Shown: positions 17,366 through 26,135, counted from the first letter of the stretch. The stretch: DNA of 64,000 nt from Solirubrobacter deserti (GCF_027587175.1 NZ_JAPCID010000002.1:62001-126000), one strand, 5' to 3'. The notes: generated by a model from the sequence alone, not told the origin. Numbers and translations are program-made.

Positions 17366-17395
17366 TCGACAGGCAAGTAGCGACTTGCCTATAGT
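17366..17395 (+). promoter_or_regulatory. ArsR promoter with operator between -35 and -10
   Basis: TCGACA (17366-17371), an 18-bp spacer and TATAGT (17390-17395) form a good promoter. The spacer is filled by AGGCAAGTAGCGACTTGCCT (17371-17390), whose 8-bp arms are perfect inverted repeats. A dimeric ArsR repressor bound there would block transcription, so autorepression is likely. The box ends 6 nt before the ATC that appears to start the gene. Confidence 0.65.
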
Positions 17396-17401
17396 GGGCG
17401 C

Positions 17402-17674
17402 ATCACGGACGTCTTCCATGCGCTGTCCGCGCCGGCCCGCCGGGCGATCCTCGACGCGCTGACCGATCGCGACGGTCAGACGCTGTTCGAGCTGTGCTCG
17501 CGGCTGGTCGCGGACGGGCACAGCATGTCCCGCCAGGCCGTCTCCCAGCACCTCGACGTGCTCGAGCGGGCCGGCCTGGTCAAGACGCGCAGGGACGGCC
17601 GGTTCAAGTTCCACCACCTCGACACCGCACCGCTGGACGAGATCGTCCGGCGCTGGAAGGAGCCGCCCCGATGA
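17402..17674 (+). CDS. ArsR-family winged-helix repressor (apparent ATC start)
   Basis: About 90 residues: ITDVFHALSAPARRAILDAL at the N-terminus, then a winged helix with SMSRQAVSQHLDVLERAGLV and RRDGRFKFHHLDTAPLDEI. This is the ArsR subgroup commonly paired with small VOC or START-domain genes. No ATG, GTG or TTG exists in frame between a TAG at 17378 and the first helix. The expected Met position is occupied by ATC (17402), directly at the predicted transcription start. It overlaps the next gene by ATGA, so translation is coupled. Either ATC initiates a leaderless mRNA or the start has been mutated. Confidence 0.75.
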   Translation: MTDVFHALSAPARRAILDALTDRDGQTLFELCSRLVADGHSMSRQAVSQHLDVLERAGLVKTRRDGRFKFHHLDTAPLDEIVRRWKEPPR

Positions 17675-18063
17675 GGATCGCCGTCACGAGCATCTTTGTG
17701 GACGACCAGGAGAAGGCGCTGGCGTTCTACACCGAGACGCTGGGCTTCGTGAAGAAGACCGAGTTCCCGGCCGGCGAGTTCCGCTGGCTGACCGTCGTGT
17801 CGTCCGAGGCGCCGGACGGCGTTCAGCTCTCGCTCGAGCCGGACGAGCACCCGGCGGCGAAGACGTTCAAGACCGCGTTGCTCGAGGACGGCATCCCGTA
17901 CCTGAGCTTCGCGGTCGACGACGTGCACGCCGAGCACGAACGGCTGTCCGCGCTCGGCGTCACCTTCACCCAGCCCCCGACCGAGATGGGTCCCGTCACG
18001 ACCGCCGTCCTGGACGACACGTGCGGGAACCTCATCCAGATCGCGAGCCTGCCTACGGGTTAG
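17671..18063 (+). CDS. VOC-family (glyoxalase/bleomycin-resistance-like) protein
   Basis: 130 residues with the paired beta-alpha-beta-beta-beta units of the vicinal oxygen chelate fold: VTSIFVDDQEKALAFYTETL in the first half, and YLSFAVDDVHAEHERLSALG then TAVLDDTCGNLIQI in the second. It may act as a lyase, dioxygenase or binding protein; the ligand is unknown. The ATG overlaps the ArsR stop (ATGA), so the two form an operon and the ArsR protein probably controls this gene. Its 3' end overlaps that of the convergent M14 peptidase by 11 bp. Confidence 0.88.
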   Translation: MRIAVTSIFVDDQEKALAFYTETLGFVKKTEFPAGEFRWLTVVSSEAPDGVQLSLEPDEHPAAKTFKTALLEDGIPYLSFAVDDVHAEHERLSALGVTFTQPPTEMGPVTTAVLDDTCGNLIQIASLPTG

Positions 18064-20956
18064 TGGTACTCAGGGTGAACGTCAGGGTCTTGCTGTAGGT
18101 GCCGGTGCGCAGCGCGTCGTTGGCCTTGATCGCCTGCTTGAAGGTGATCGTCGGCTTCGCGTTGCTCACCGGGGCGTCGTAGGTCAGCACGTTGGTCGGC
18201 GCGGCGGCGCCGCCGACGTTCGCGAAGGCCGGACCGCCCGTGGCCATCACCTGCAGCGGCTCGGGCAGCGCGAACGCGCCGTTGACGAGCTTGCCGGTGT
18301 GGGTCGAGCTCGGGTCGGCCACCGACAGCGTGGCGTTCCCGGCGGTGGAGATGACGTTGGTGTTCACCGACGCCTCGTAGTCCTCCGCCACGCCCGGGAC
18401 GAACGGGTCGAACGTGGCCGTGCCGGCGAGCGACAGCGAGAGCGTGGCCGGGACGGTGCCGCCGACGGTGCCGCCCTCCCCGATGTTGATCGTCTCGGAG
18501 CGGTAGCTGTTCGCCGTCGCCGGGTTGTTCGGGTCATAGCCGGCCGGCTCGACGTTGCCCGCCGCGTCGACCGAGAACCACTTGAACGTCGTGGTCTTGT
18601 CCACCCACAGCTCCTCGCCCGGCTCGCGGAACTCGGTTTGCTTGTAGCGGGTGGACTGCAGGGTCGGCGCCGTGCCGTCGGTCGTGTAGTAGATGGTCGC
18701 GGGCTCGTTGGTGTCGAACCGGACCGCGGTGGGCGAGTCGAACTGCCGCGCGCTCGGCGTGAGCGTGGACGTCGCCGGCGCCTTGTCCCGGCCCCAGTCG
18801 GCGGCGACGCGGAACATCTCCATGATGCCGTTCGCGTACTCGAGCGTCTCGCCGTGCCCGCTGATCAGCGGTGAATCCGGCCATGGCGGCTGGAACGAGC
18901 CGTCGACGAAGCGCTTGGTGTTCGGGTCGTACACCGAGCCGCCGACCTCCCAGCCGAACGAGAAGATCCCGTAGTTGAAGTACATGTCCTCGCGGACGTT
19001 GCCGGCCGAGGAGTACAGGACGTCGGAGGAGCCGCCGACGTCCTCGGTCTGCACGACGGTCTGCCGCGGCGTAGCGCGCACGTGCGACAGGATCCGCTCC
19101 GCCGACTGCCAGTAGAACGACTCGTGCCCGAGCGGCGGGCGCGGCGTGGTGATGCGCCCCTCGGCGATGTAGGCGCCTGGTTGCCAGAACAGCTGACCGC
19201 CGTTGGAGTGCACCGACATCATGAACTTGATGTTGCGGTATTGCTCGACGAGCCAGACCGAGTTCTTGCTCTCGGGCTCGGACAGCTCGGCCGGGCCCAT
19301 GTAGTTGCCGCTGGTGCAGCTGTCCGACGCGCCGTCGTAGCCGTCGAAGCCCGACCCGACGCGGTAGTTGCGGTTGAGGTCGACGCCCCAGGCGTTGCGG
19401 TTGCCCGGGTCGGCCGCGGCGTCCGGGCAGTGGTTGGTCATGTTCTTGCGCTGGGACGCGAAGTTGTAGAACGAGTAGTTCGCGCCGTCCGGGTTGTTGA
19501 CCGGGATCAGGAAGATGTCGGTGTTGTCGATGATGTCGCGCGTGGCGGGGTCGGTCGCGTAGTTGCGCACGAGCCGCTCGGCCGCCTCCAGCGTGATCGT
19601 CATCGGCACCCACTCACGGGCGTGGTCGGACGCCTGGATCAGCACGCCCGGCTTGGAGCCGTCGCGGTGCTTGCCGATCCGCAGCGCGCGGATGGTGTAC
19701 GGGCCGCGCGGGACCTCGCCCGCGGGCGCACCGTTGCGCTTCTGGCTCAGGAAGTCGGTGAGGACGATCGGGACCGTCGTCGCCGGCACGATCCCCGTGC
19801 CCTCGTTGGCGCGGTACGGGTGGGCCCGGTCGATCAGGCCCTGCGAGCCCGCCTCGATCGCGTCCGCGACCTGCTTCGCCGTGCTCGCAAGCGCGCCGCC
19901 TGAGTCCTTCGCGAGGTGCACCTTGACGGCCTTGCCCTCGACGGTCACCGACAGCGGCAGGTTCGCCCCGGGCCGCTCGACCATCTCGACCGAGATGCCG
20001 TTGCCACCCTCGTGGCCCCAGGCCGCCGAGCTCACGACGACCGTGGACTGCGCGGGCGTCATGGGGTTGGTGGGCGCCGGGCCGATCGTGGCCTGCGCCT
20101 TGCGCTGGTAGCCGTTGGTCTGGTTGGGCATCCGCACGATCTCGGCGATCTCCGGGTACTGCTGCGCCATCTCCTCGAAGCGCGCGTACAGCTGCTGCGG
20201 GTGCTTATAGCCGTCGACGAAGTCGTACTTGTAGCCCGGCGCGGCGGTGAGCGGCGTGACCTCGTCGAGCCAGTCCGAGACCTTCCCGACGGCCTGGCCG
20301 TCGGTGACCGTCGTGCCGCCCGGACCGGGCAGCGTCGCGGTCACGCGGATCTGGTCCGGGCGCTTGTCCACGGGAATCCGGTTGCGGTGGAACATGTACT
20401 CGCCGGAGTCCATGAAGCGGTTCATGGCGCGCGGCGTCGCGAACGCGGTTCCCGGCCCGCTGTCGCTCTCGAGCGTCATCGTCACGAGCGGTTGCGGATT
20501 CTCGGGATCCCCGCCGGGCAGGTTCTCCTTGCCCTTGGTGGTCCGCGCCTCGACGTACAGGAAGCCCTGACCCTTGGTCGAGAAGTAGTCCGCGCGCACG
20601 ATCCGCACGGTCGGCGCGGCCGGGCGCGGCAACGCGTCCGCCGCGACGATCCGGGCCTTGGAGAGACCCCACTGGAACTCCTCGCCGGGTTCGAGGATCT
20701 CGCCGCCCATCGCGAGCAGCTCGAGCTCCTGCGCCTTGCTCAGGTGCATCTTGGCCTCGATGCCGTCGGGCACCCGCTCGAGCCCGTGATCGAGATCGAA
20801 GCCTCGCTCCTGGGCCTCGGCCAGCATCGCGGCGCCGGTGAGCTTCACCCGCACCGTCCCGTCGTCGGTGCCGCTGGCGAACGCCGGAGCGCTCGCGGTC
20901 AACACGCCCGCCGACACCGCGGCAAGCACCAGCAAACGGCCACGCGTACGCGCCAT
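18053..20956 (-). CDS. Secreted M14 zinc carboxypeptidase with chitobiase-type and WxL-like C-terminal domains
   Basis: 967 residues from the ATG at 20956, with a signal peptide ending APAFA-SG. The peptidase domain has SDHAREW (first His and Glu ligands), NPDG, VDLNRNY, MSVHSNGG (third His ligand) and FGWEVGG (catalytic Glu), so it should be active. It is followed by a CHB_HEX-type domain: EPATIYYTTDGTAPTLQSTR and FKWFSVDAAGNVE. The last ~140 residues are the module found in three other proteins here, from GTVGGTVPATLSLSLAGTAT to RTGTYSKTLTFTLSTTNP. Likely a cell-surface carboxypeptidase. ORF sequence upstream of the ATG is not needed for the signal peptide. Confidence 0.93.
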   Translation of the reverse strand: MARTRGRLLVLAAVSAGVLTASAPAFASGTDDGTVRVKLTGAAMLAEAQERGFDLDHGLERVPDGIEAKMHLSKAQELELLAMGGEILEPGEEFQWGLSKARIVAADALPRPAAPTVRIVRADYFSTKGQGFLYVEARTTKGKENLPGGDPENPQPLVTMTLESDSGPGTAFATPRAMNRFMDSGEYMFHRNRIPVDKRPDQIRVTATLPGPGGTTVTDGQAVGKVSDWLDEVTPLTAAPGYKYDFVDGYKHPQQLYARFEEMAQQYPEIAEIVRMPNQTNGYQRKAQATIGPAPTNPMTPAQSTVVVSSAAWGHEGGNGISVEMVERPGANLPLSVTVEGKAVKVHLAKDSGGALASTAKQVADAIEAGSQGLIDRAHPYRANEGTGIVPATTVPIVLTDFLSQKRNGAPAGEVPRGPYTIRALRIGKHRDGSKPGVLIQASDHAREWVPMTITLEAAERLVRNYATDPATRDIIDNTDIFLIPVNNPDGANYSFYNFASQRKNMTNHCPDAAADPGNRNAWGVDLNRNYRVGSGFDGYDGASDSCTSGNYMGPAELSEPESKNSVWLVEQYRNIKFMMSVHSNGGQLFWQPGAYIAEGRITTPRPPLGHESFYWQSAERILSHVRATPRQTVVQTEDVGGSSDVLYSSAGNVREDMYFNYGIFSFGWEVGGSVYDPNTKRFVDGSFQPPWPDSPLISGHGETLEYANGIMEMFRVAADWGRDKAPATSTLTPSARQFDSPTAVRFDTNEPATIYYTTDGTAPTLQSTRYKQTEFREPGEELWVDKTTTFKWFSVDAAGNVEPAGYDPNNPATANSYRSETINIGEGGTVGGTVPATLSLSLAGTATFDPFVPGVAEDYEASVNTNVISTAGNATLSVADPSSTHTGKLVNGAFALPEPLQVMATGGPAFANVGGAAAPTNVLTYDAPVSNAKPTITFKQAIKANDALRTGTYSKTLTFTLSTTNP

Positions 20957-21038
20957 GTACTGCCCCCCATCCCTCTGTAGCCCCCAGTGCGCGAGCCCGC
21001 TCCCCTCCGTCCTGCCGGGGCTCACGCGGCGATCATAA

Positions 21039-21068
21039 AGCGGACCTCACCTTTCGGTCAGGTCCGCT
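21039..21068 (-). terminator. Hairpin terminator of the proline-catabolic genes
   Basis: AGCGGACCTCACC and GGTCAGGTCCGCT pair over 13 bp with one mismatch and a TTTC loop, about 30 bp after the P5C dehydrogenase stop. Confidence 0.7.
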
Positions 21069-21099
21069 GTCCGAGTCGGGACCGTTCGGGGGATCGGGA

Positions 21100-22647
21100 C
21101 TACACGACCAGGCCGTGGCGGACGGTGTTCTCCGTCACCGCGCGGGCCTCGACGAACTGCAGCAGGTAGTCGGGGCCGCCCGCCTTCGGGCCGGTGCCGG
21201 AGAGGCGCCCGCCGCCGAACGGCTGGCGGCCGACCATCGCGCCCGTGATCTCGCGGTTGATGTAGAGGTTGCCGACCGGCGTGCGCTCGGAGACGTGCTC
21301 GATGGTGCGCGGGGAGCGGGAGAACAGGCCGCCGGTGAGCGCGAAGCCGCCCGCGTCGACGAGCTCGCACGCGTGCTCGACGCTGTCGACCGTCTCGAGC
21401 GACAGGACCGGGCCGAAGATTTCCTCCTGGATGATCTTGTGGTCGGTCGGGAGGCCGGCGAACAGCGTCGGCGGAACGTAGAAGCCATCGTCGCGCGTGT
21501 CGCCCTGGGCCAGCGGCGCCGCCGAGTCGATGTAGCCCTCGATGCGCTGCTGGGCGGCGATGTCGATCACGGGCGGCACGTCGGTGCCGAAATCCGCGGC
21601 GGGGCCGACGCGCAGCGTGCTCAGCGCTCCCGCCAGGCGCTCGGTGAGCTCGTCGGCGACGGCGCGGTGGATGAGCGCGCGCGACGCCGCGGAGCACTTC
21701 TGGCCGGCGAAGCCGAACGCGGACTTCAGCAGGCCGGGGACGACGTCGTCGAGGTCGGCGTCGGAGTCGACGATGATCGCGTTCTTGCCGCCCATCTCGG
21801 CGATGACCTTCTTCACGTGGCGCTGGCCCGGGACCATGGTGTGGGCGGTCTGCAGGATGTTCAGGCCGGCCGCGACCGAGCCGGTGAAGACGATCGTGTG
21901 GATGCGCGGGTCGGCCACCAGCGCCTTGCCGGGCTCGTCACCGCCGGGCAGCAGCGCGAGCGCGTCGTGCGGGACGCCGGCGGCGTGCAGCGCGTCGACG
22001 ACGGCCTTCGCGCACGCGGGCGCCTGCTCGGCCGGCTTGAGGACGACGGCGTTGCCGGTCGCCAGCGCGGCGCTGACCATGCCGGCGGCGATCGCGAGCG
22101 GGAAGTTCCACGGCGCGATCACGCCCGTGACGCCGCGCGGGACGTAGCGCATGGAGTTGCGCTCGCCCGGCATCTGGACCAACGGCCGTCCGGCGTCGAG
22201 AACCAGCGCATTCTGCGCGTAGTACTCGAGGAAGTCGATCGCCTCGGCGACATCGCCGTCGGCCTCCGCCCACGGCTTGCCCGCCTCGCGGACGGCCAGC
22301 GCGGCGAGCTCGAAGCGACGGCTGCGCAGGATGCCGGCGGCGCGCGAGAGCGCGGCGGCACGCTCGGTCGTGGGGCGCTTGGACCAGACCTGCTGCCCGC
22401 GCTCGGCGGCCGTGATCGCGTCGTGCACGTGTGCGGCGGTGGCAGCGTGCGCGTTGGCGACGACCGTCGTCGGGTTGCTCGGGTCCACGCTCGCGAACAC
22501 CTGGCCCGTGACGACGTCGTCGCCGATCAGCATCGGCACTTCGAGCGGGAGCCTGGCGTCGAGCGCGGCGAGGGCCTGCAGCGCCTCGTTGCGGACCGGG
22601 CCGCGGCGCAGCTCGAGCAGCGGCTCGTTGCGGAACGTCGTGTTCAC
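21100..22647 (-). CDS. pruA: L-glutamate gamma-semialdehyde (1-pyrroline-5-carboxylate) dehydrogenase
   Basis: Oxidises P5C/glutamate semialdehyde to glutamate with NAD(+), the second step of proline use. 515 residues from a GTG at 22647. The aldehyde-dehydrogenase landmarks are PWNFPLAIAAGM near residue 165, VFTGSVAAG, EMGGKNAIIV (general-base Glu) and GFAGQKCSAASR (catalytic Cys). The substrate loop is GGLFSRSPRTIEHV and the C-terminus has PFGGGRLSGTGPKAGGPDYL, typical of P5C dehydrogenases. The GTG start overlaps the proline dehydrogenase stop (GTGA), so the two are translationally coupled. Confidence 0.95.
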   Translation of the reverse strand: MNTTFRNEPLLELRRGPVRNEALQALAALDARLPLEVPMLIGDDVVTGQVFASVDPSNPTTVVANAHAATAAHVHDAITAAERGQQVWSKRPTTERAAALSRAAGILRSRRFELAALAVREAGKPWAEADGDVAEAIDFLEYYAQNALVLDAGRPLVQMPGERNSMRYVPRGVTGVIAPWNFPLAIAAGMVSAALATGNAVVLKPAEQAPACAKAVVDALHAAGVPHDALALLPGGDEPGKALVADPRIHTIVFTGSVAAGLNILQTAHTMVPGQRHVKKVIAEMGGKNAIIVDSDADLDDVVPGLLKSAFGFAGQKCSAASRALIHRAVADELTERLAGALSTLRVGPAADFGTDVPPVIDIAAQQRIEGYIDSAAPLAQGDTRDDGFYVPPTLFAGLPTDHKIIQEEIFGPVLSLETVDSVEHACELVDAGGFALTGGLFSRSPRTIEHVSERTPVGNLYINREITGAMVGRQPFGGGRLSGTGPKAGGPDYLLQFVEARAVTENTVRHGLVV

Positions 22648-23981
22648 GGTGCCTCCAGGAGCTCGGCGGTGTCGGTGCCGCTCGCGGCGGCGGCGAGGAA
22701 GGAGTCGTTGGCGGTGTTCTCGAGCAGGCGGCGCACCAGGTAGGCCATGCCCGCGACGAGGTCGCCGACCGGGCAGTACGCGCGGACCTGCCGGCCGGTG
22801 GCCGCGATCGCGGCCTGCGTGTCGTCGCCCAGGCCGCGCAGGATCTGGAACTCGAGGTCCTCGTTGCCGACGCCGCGGGCGTCTGCGTAGGCCGCGGCGT
22901 GCGAGATCGAGCGCAGGTTGTGGGAGGCGATCGCGACCTTGACCGTCGGCGTGGCGTCGATCAGGCGCTTGGTCAGCGCCTCGAAGTTGCGGTCGCACTC
23001 ATGGCGGTCGGTGAACACCGGCGGCGCCCAGCCCATCTGCGCGGCCTGGACCACCTCGTGGTCCCAGTAGGCGCCCTTGACCAGGCGGATCACGAACGGG
23101 TGCGTGCGCGGCGTGCTCTGCGCCCAGTGCAGCAGCTCGTCCAGGTGCTCGGGCGAGTCGACCAGGTACGCCTGCAGGACGATGCCGGCACTCGGGCCGT
23201 CTGCGAACTCGGGCTTGGAGAGCAGGTCGAGCGTGAGCGCGGTGATCGCCTCGCGCGTGTCGAAGGACTCCATGTCGACGTGCAGGTGCGCGCCGACCTC
23301 CTTCGCGACCCGCAGCAGGCGTTCCAGGCGCGGGCGAGCGCCCTCGATGCCGCGCTCCGGCGCGGTCGGGCGCAGCAGCGGGGTGAGCGCGGAGACCTTG
23401 ACGGACAGATTCACCTGGCCGGGCTTGGTGGCCGCGGACGCCAGCGCGCGCAGCGTCTCCTCGCAGCGGCGCATGTAGGTGTCGGCCTCGGTCTCGGAGA
23501 CGGTCGCCTCGCCGAGCAGGTCGACGGTCGTCTCGACGCCGTTGCGCCACAGCTTGGTGATCTCCGGCAGCGCGTCCCGGGCGTCCTCGCCGATGATGAA
23601 CTGCTGCGCCATGCGCTTGACGCCGGCCGCGGCGGCCACCGCGATCGGCCGCTGCGCGAGCGGGCGGCCCGTGATGCCGGTCGCGCGGCGCGCCGTCTTT
23701 GACTCGGCGTCGACCAGGAACTCGTGCAGGTGGCGGGTGACGTCGGCCGGCGAGGAGCACGCCGGGCGCACGTCGACGAAGCGGAACAGCGCCGCGCGCA
23801 GCGCGGGGTCTTTCATCAGCAGCTCGGTCATTCGCCGCTCGACCCGCGCGGTCGAGACGGCGCGCGGACGCGGCATCCGCGCGGCGAGATCGGTCCCGAT
23901 CTCCCTGATGGGGCGCTCCAGGTCCAGCGGGCGCTCTTGGGTCGGTGCGGCCATGCCCGGAATCCTCGCGTTCGGCGCCAT
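22644..23981 (-). CDS. pruB: Proline dehydrogenase
   Basis: FAD enzyme that oxidises proline to 1-pyrroline-5-carboxylate. 445 residues. The barrel shows NLSVKVSALTP, HVDMESFDTREAI, IVLQAYLVDS, IRLVKGAYWDHE and, at the C-terminus, YCPVGDLVAGMAYLVRRLLE followed by TANDSFL, where the two Arg bind proline. In-frame alternatives for the start are the ATG at 23981 and another nine codons later. It forms an operon with pruA; the PucR regulator lies upstream on the same strand, as in the mycobacterial pru locus. Confidence 0.95.
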   Translation of the reverse strand: MAPNARIPGMAAPTQERPLDLERPIREIGTDLAARMPRPRAVSTARVERRMTELLMKDPALRAALFRFVDVRPACSSPADVTRHLHEFLVDAESKTARRATGITGRPLAQRPIAVAAAAGVKRMAQQFIIGEDARDALPEITKLWRNGVETTVDLLGEATVSETEADTYMRRCEETLRALASAATKPGQVNLSVKVSALTPLLRPTAPERGIEGARPRLERLLRVAKEVGAHLHVDMESFDTREAITALTLDLLSKPEFADGPSAGIVLQAYLVDSPEHLDELLHWAQSTPRTHPFVIRLVKGAYWDHEVVQAAQMGWAPPVFTDRHECDRNFEALTKRLIDATPTVKVAIASHNLRSISHAAAYADARGVGNEDLEFQILRGLGDDTQAAIAATGRQVRAYCPVGDLVAGMAYLVRRLLENTANDSFLAAAASGTDTAELLEAP

Positions 23982-24032
23982 GCACTACGAGGTACCCGCC
24001 GTCGCGTCTCCACCGATCCACACGCGACACCT

Positions 24033-24098
24033 GTCGCGTTAAGGGGACTGTCCCCTTCGCGCGACAATTGTCGCTAAAGAGGGACTGTCCCTCTTTAG
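24033..24098. repeat. Cluster of three interlocking palindromes (REP-like)
   Basis: Palindrome 1 has outer arms TGTCGCG (24033-24039) and CGCGACA (24060-24066) around AAGGGGACTGTCCCCTT (24041-24057). Palindrome 2 is GCGACAATTGTCGC (24061-24074). Palindrome 3 has arms CTAAAGAGGGAC and GTCCCTCTTTAG around T (24074-24098) and includes the PucR stop codon. The GGGACTGTCCC core is like the GGGGTCTGACC core at 8440-8515. They may end PucR transcription and separate it from pruB. Confidence 0.75.
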
Positions 24099-25192
24099 GA
24101 AAACGCGTCGTGGAGGCGAAGCAGGCGGAGGCCGAGGTGGGCGAGCAGGCGGTCGTCGCCGCGGCTGAGGTCGAGGCCGGTGATCTGCTCGACCCGCTCG
24201 ATGCGGCGGTACAGCGAGGCCCGGTGCAGGTGCAGCGTCTTGGCGGCCGCGGCCGCGTCTCCCCCGGACTCGAGAAACACGGTCAGCGCTTCCAACAACT
24301 GATCGCGCCGGCGATGCATGGTCAGCTCGAGCAGGGGCGAGATCGGGAGCGGCCGGCCTGCGGAGACCCACAGGTCGGCGACCAGGCCCCAGCTGCCCAG
24401 CTCGCCCCACACCGCCACCGGCCCGAGATCGGGCGCCGCGCGGGCGCACAGCGCGGCGAGCTCCGCGTGATGCAGCGCCTCGGGGATGTCGGCCAGGCCG
24501 GGGAAGCGGGCGAGGCCGCCGCGGGCGCCGGCCGTGGCCAGCTCGTCGGGCAGGGCGGCCGTGGGGTCACGGGCCACGATCACGACGCGCTCCTGAAGCG
24601 CCAGCCAGGCGTAGTCGGCGGCGCCGCGGCGGCGGCGCAGACGCTCGGGGATCTCGTCTCCCCCGCTCGACACCACGACCGCGAAGGAGCCGGTGGCGGG
24701 CCAGCGCAGCGTCGCGGCGAGCTCGGCACCGACGGCCTCGCCGCCGAACGCGCGGGCCAGCAGCGCGTTGATGCGCCCACGGCGCTCGTCGGCCTCGCGC
24801 AGGCGCCCCCACAGGTTGTCGGCGACCTCGGCGCCGCCGCGCGCGATCGCGGCACGGTCGGCTTCGGTCAGCGGCCGCTCGCCGACGATCACCCACAGGA
24901 AGCCGAGCAGGACGTCGCCGTGACGGATCGGCAGCACGACGCGCTGGGTCATCCCGAGCGCCTCGTTCTCCGGCAGGTCGACGAGATCACGCGCCCGCTG
25001 CAGGCCGAGGCCCTCCAGCCACGCGGCGACGGCCGGCGCCGTCTCGCGCGTGAGGATCGAGCTGCGCCGCACCGCGTCGGTCTCGTCGGGCTGCGCGGAG
25101 TGCGCGAGCAGGCGCCAGCGGCGGTCCTCGACCGAGATCGGCCGCAGCAGCTCCGCCTCGAGGTCGTCGACGATGTCCTGGAGGTCCGCGAT
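24095..25192 (-). CDS. PucR-family regulator of proline catabolism (apparent ATC start)
   Basis: About 365 residues if started at the ATC at 25192. The N-terminus reads IADLQDIVDDLEAELLRPIS followed by VEDRRWRLLAHS, the usual start of this family. The middle is a GAF-like and GGDEF-related region. The C-terminal PucR helix-turn-helix is LLEALTVFLESGGDAAAAAK, then LHLHRASLYRRIERVEQITG. The first conventional start codon is a GTG at 25072, which would delete 40 well-coded residues. TAGGCT ends 6 nt before the ATC. In mycobacteria a PucR protein (PruC) activates pruBA; the same role is inferred here. It is divergent from the FAD oxidase. Confidence 0.85.
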   Translation of the reverse strand: MADLQDIVDDLEAELLRPISVEDRRWRLLAHSAQPDETDAVRRSSILTRETAPAVAAWLEGLGLQRARDLVDLPENEALGMTQRVVLPIRHGDVLLGFLWVIVGERPLTEADRAAIARGGAEVADNLWGRLREADERRGRINALLARAFGGEAVGAELAATLRWPATGSFAVVVSSGGDEIPERLRRRRGAADYAWLALQERVVIVARDPTAALPDELATAGARGGLARFPGLADIPEALHHAELAALCARAAPDLGPVAVWGELGSWGLVADLWVSAGRPLPISPLLELTMHRRRDQLLEALTVFLESGGDAAAAAKTLHLHRASLYRRIERVEQITGLDLSRGDDRLLAHLGLRLLRLHDAFS

Positions 25193-25198
25193 CCCGAC

Positions 25199-25204
25199 AG
25201 CCTA
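25199..25204 (-). promoter_or_regulatory. -10 box of the PucR gene
   Basis: Minus-strand TAGGCT, six bases, then ATC. The TAG is also the in-frame stop that prevents any longer reading frame. Confidence 0.5.
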
Positions 25205-25223
25205 TGCGTGCGAAGCTAGGCGC

Positions 25224-26135
25224 TTGCACTGGGACGCCATCGTCGTGGGCGCCGGGATCTGCGGGCTCGCGACCGCCTACGAGCTCGCGCGGCGCGAGCG
25301 GCGCGTGCTGGTGATCGAGGCCGTGGGCGTCGGCGCGGAGCAGTCGGCCGGGCTTGCGCGCATCTTCCGGATCGCCCATCGGGACGCCCGGCTGCGCGAA
25401 CTGGCGCTCACCGCCCGGGAAGGTTGGCGGCGCTGGGAGCGCGAGCTCGGCGTGCACCTGCTCGGGGAGGAAGGCCTGGTTCTGGTCGGCGGCATGGACG
25501 GCTTCGAGGGCGAGCCGCTGGACGCGGAGGCGATCCGCGCGCGGCTGCCGATCCTCGCGCCCGACGTCTGGCACGAAGCGCAACTCGATCCGCTGGCCGG
25601 CGCGATCCGCGTCCGCCGCACGCTCGACGCGCTGGCCGCGCGCCTGCCGGTGCGGCTCGGGACCGTGACCGCGATCGACCCGGACGGGTTCGTGTGGGTC
25701 GTTGACGAGCGACTGTCGGCGAGCGTCGTGGTCGTGTGCGCCGGGCTGGGCACACAGCCGCTCATCACGCCGCTCGGCCTTGACCTCCAGCTGCGCACCG
25801 AGCCGCACACGCGCTTCACCTACGAGCCGGCCGGCCCCTCCGCGTGCTTCATCTCGCCGGAGACCTACGGGGTGCCGCTCGGCCGCACCGGCCGCTACGC
25901 GATCGGGATGCACGAGCCTGGCGCGGAGGGCTGGGTCGCAACCGCGTTCCCGCAGCTGCGCGCGGTCGGCCGGATCGACTGCGTGTCGCTGTTCGCGCCC
26001 TGGCTCGAGCACGGGGACGGGTTCGTCGAGCTGCGGGCCGGGCGGGTGATCGCGTCCGGAGCGAGCAACGCGATGAAGTTCGCGCCCGTGATCGGCGAAC
26101 GGCTGGCGGGACTCGCCCTCGGCATCGAACACTAG
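25224..26135 (+). CDS. FAD-dependent oxidoreductase of the DAO family
   Basis: 303 residues from a TTG at 25224. The dinucleotide-binding motif DAIVVGAGICGLATAYELAR is at the very N-terminus, with EA ending the second strand, as in glycine, sarcosine and D-amino-acid oxidases. The C-terminal FAD-contact segment is ASGASNAMKFAPVIGERLAG. The protein is shorter than the usual 370-390 residues. It oxidises a secondary amine or amino acid by family; the substrate is unknown. Divergent placement next to the PucR regulator and the proline genes suggests a related amino-acid role (inference). No ATG lies near the first beta strand, so TTG is the best start. Confidence 0.83.
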   Translation: MHWDAIVVGAGICGLATAYELARRERRVLVIEAVGVGAEQSAGLARIFRIAHRDARLRELALTAREGWRRWERELGVHLLGEEGLVLVGGMDGFEGEPLDAEAIRARLPILAPDVWHEAQLDPLAGAIRVRRTLDALAARLPVRLGTVTAIDPDGFVWVVDERLSASVVVVCAGLGTQPLITPLGLDLQLRTEPHTRFTYEPAGPSACFISPETYGVPLGRTGRYAIGMHEPGAEGWVATAFPQLRAVGRIDCVSLFAPWLEHGDGFVELRAGRVIASGASNAMKFAPVIGERLAGLALGIEH

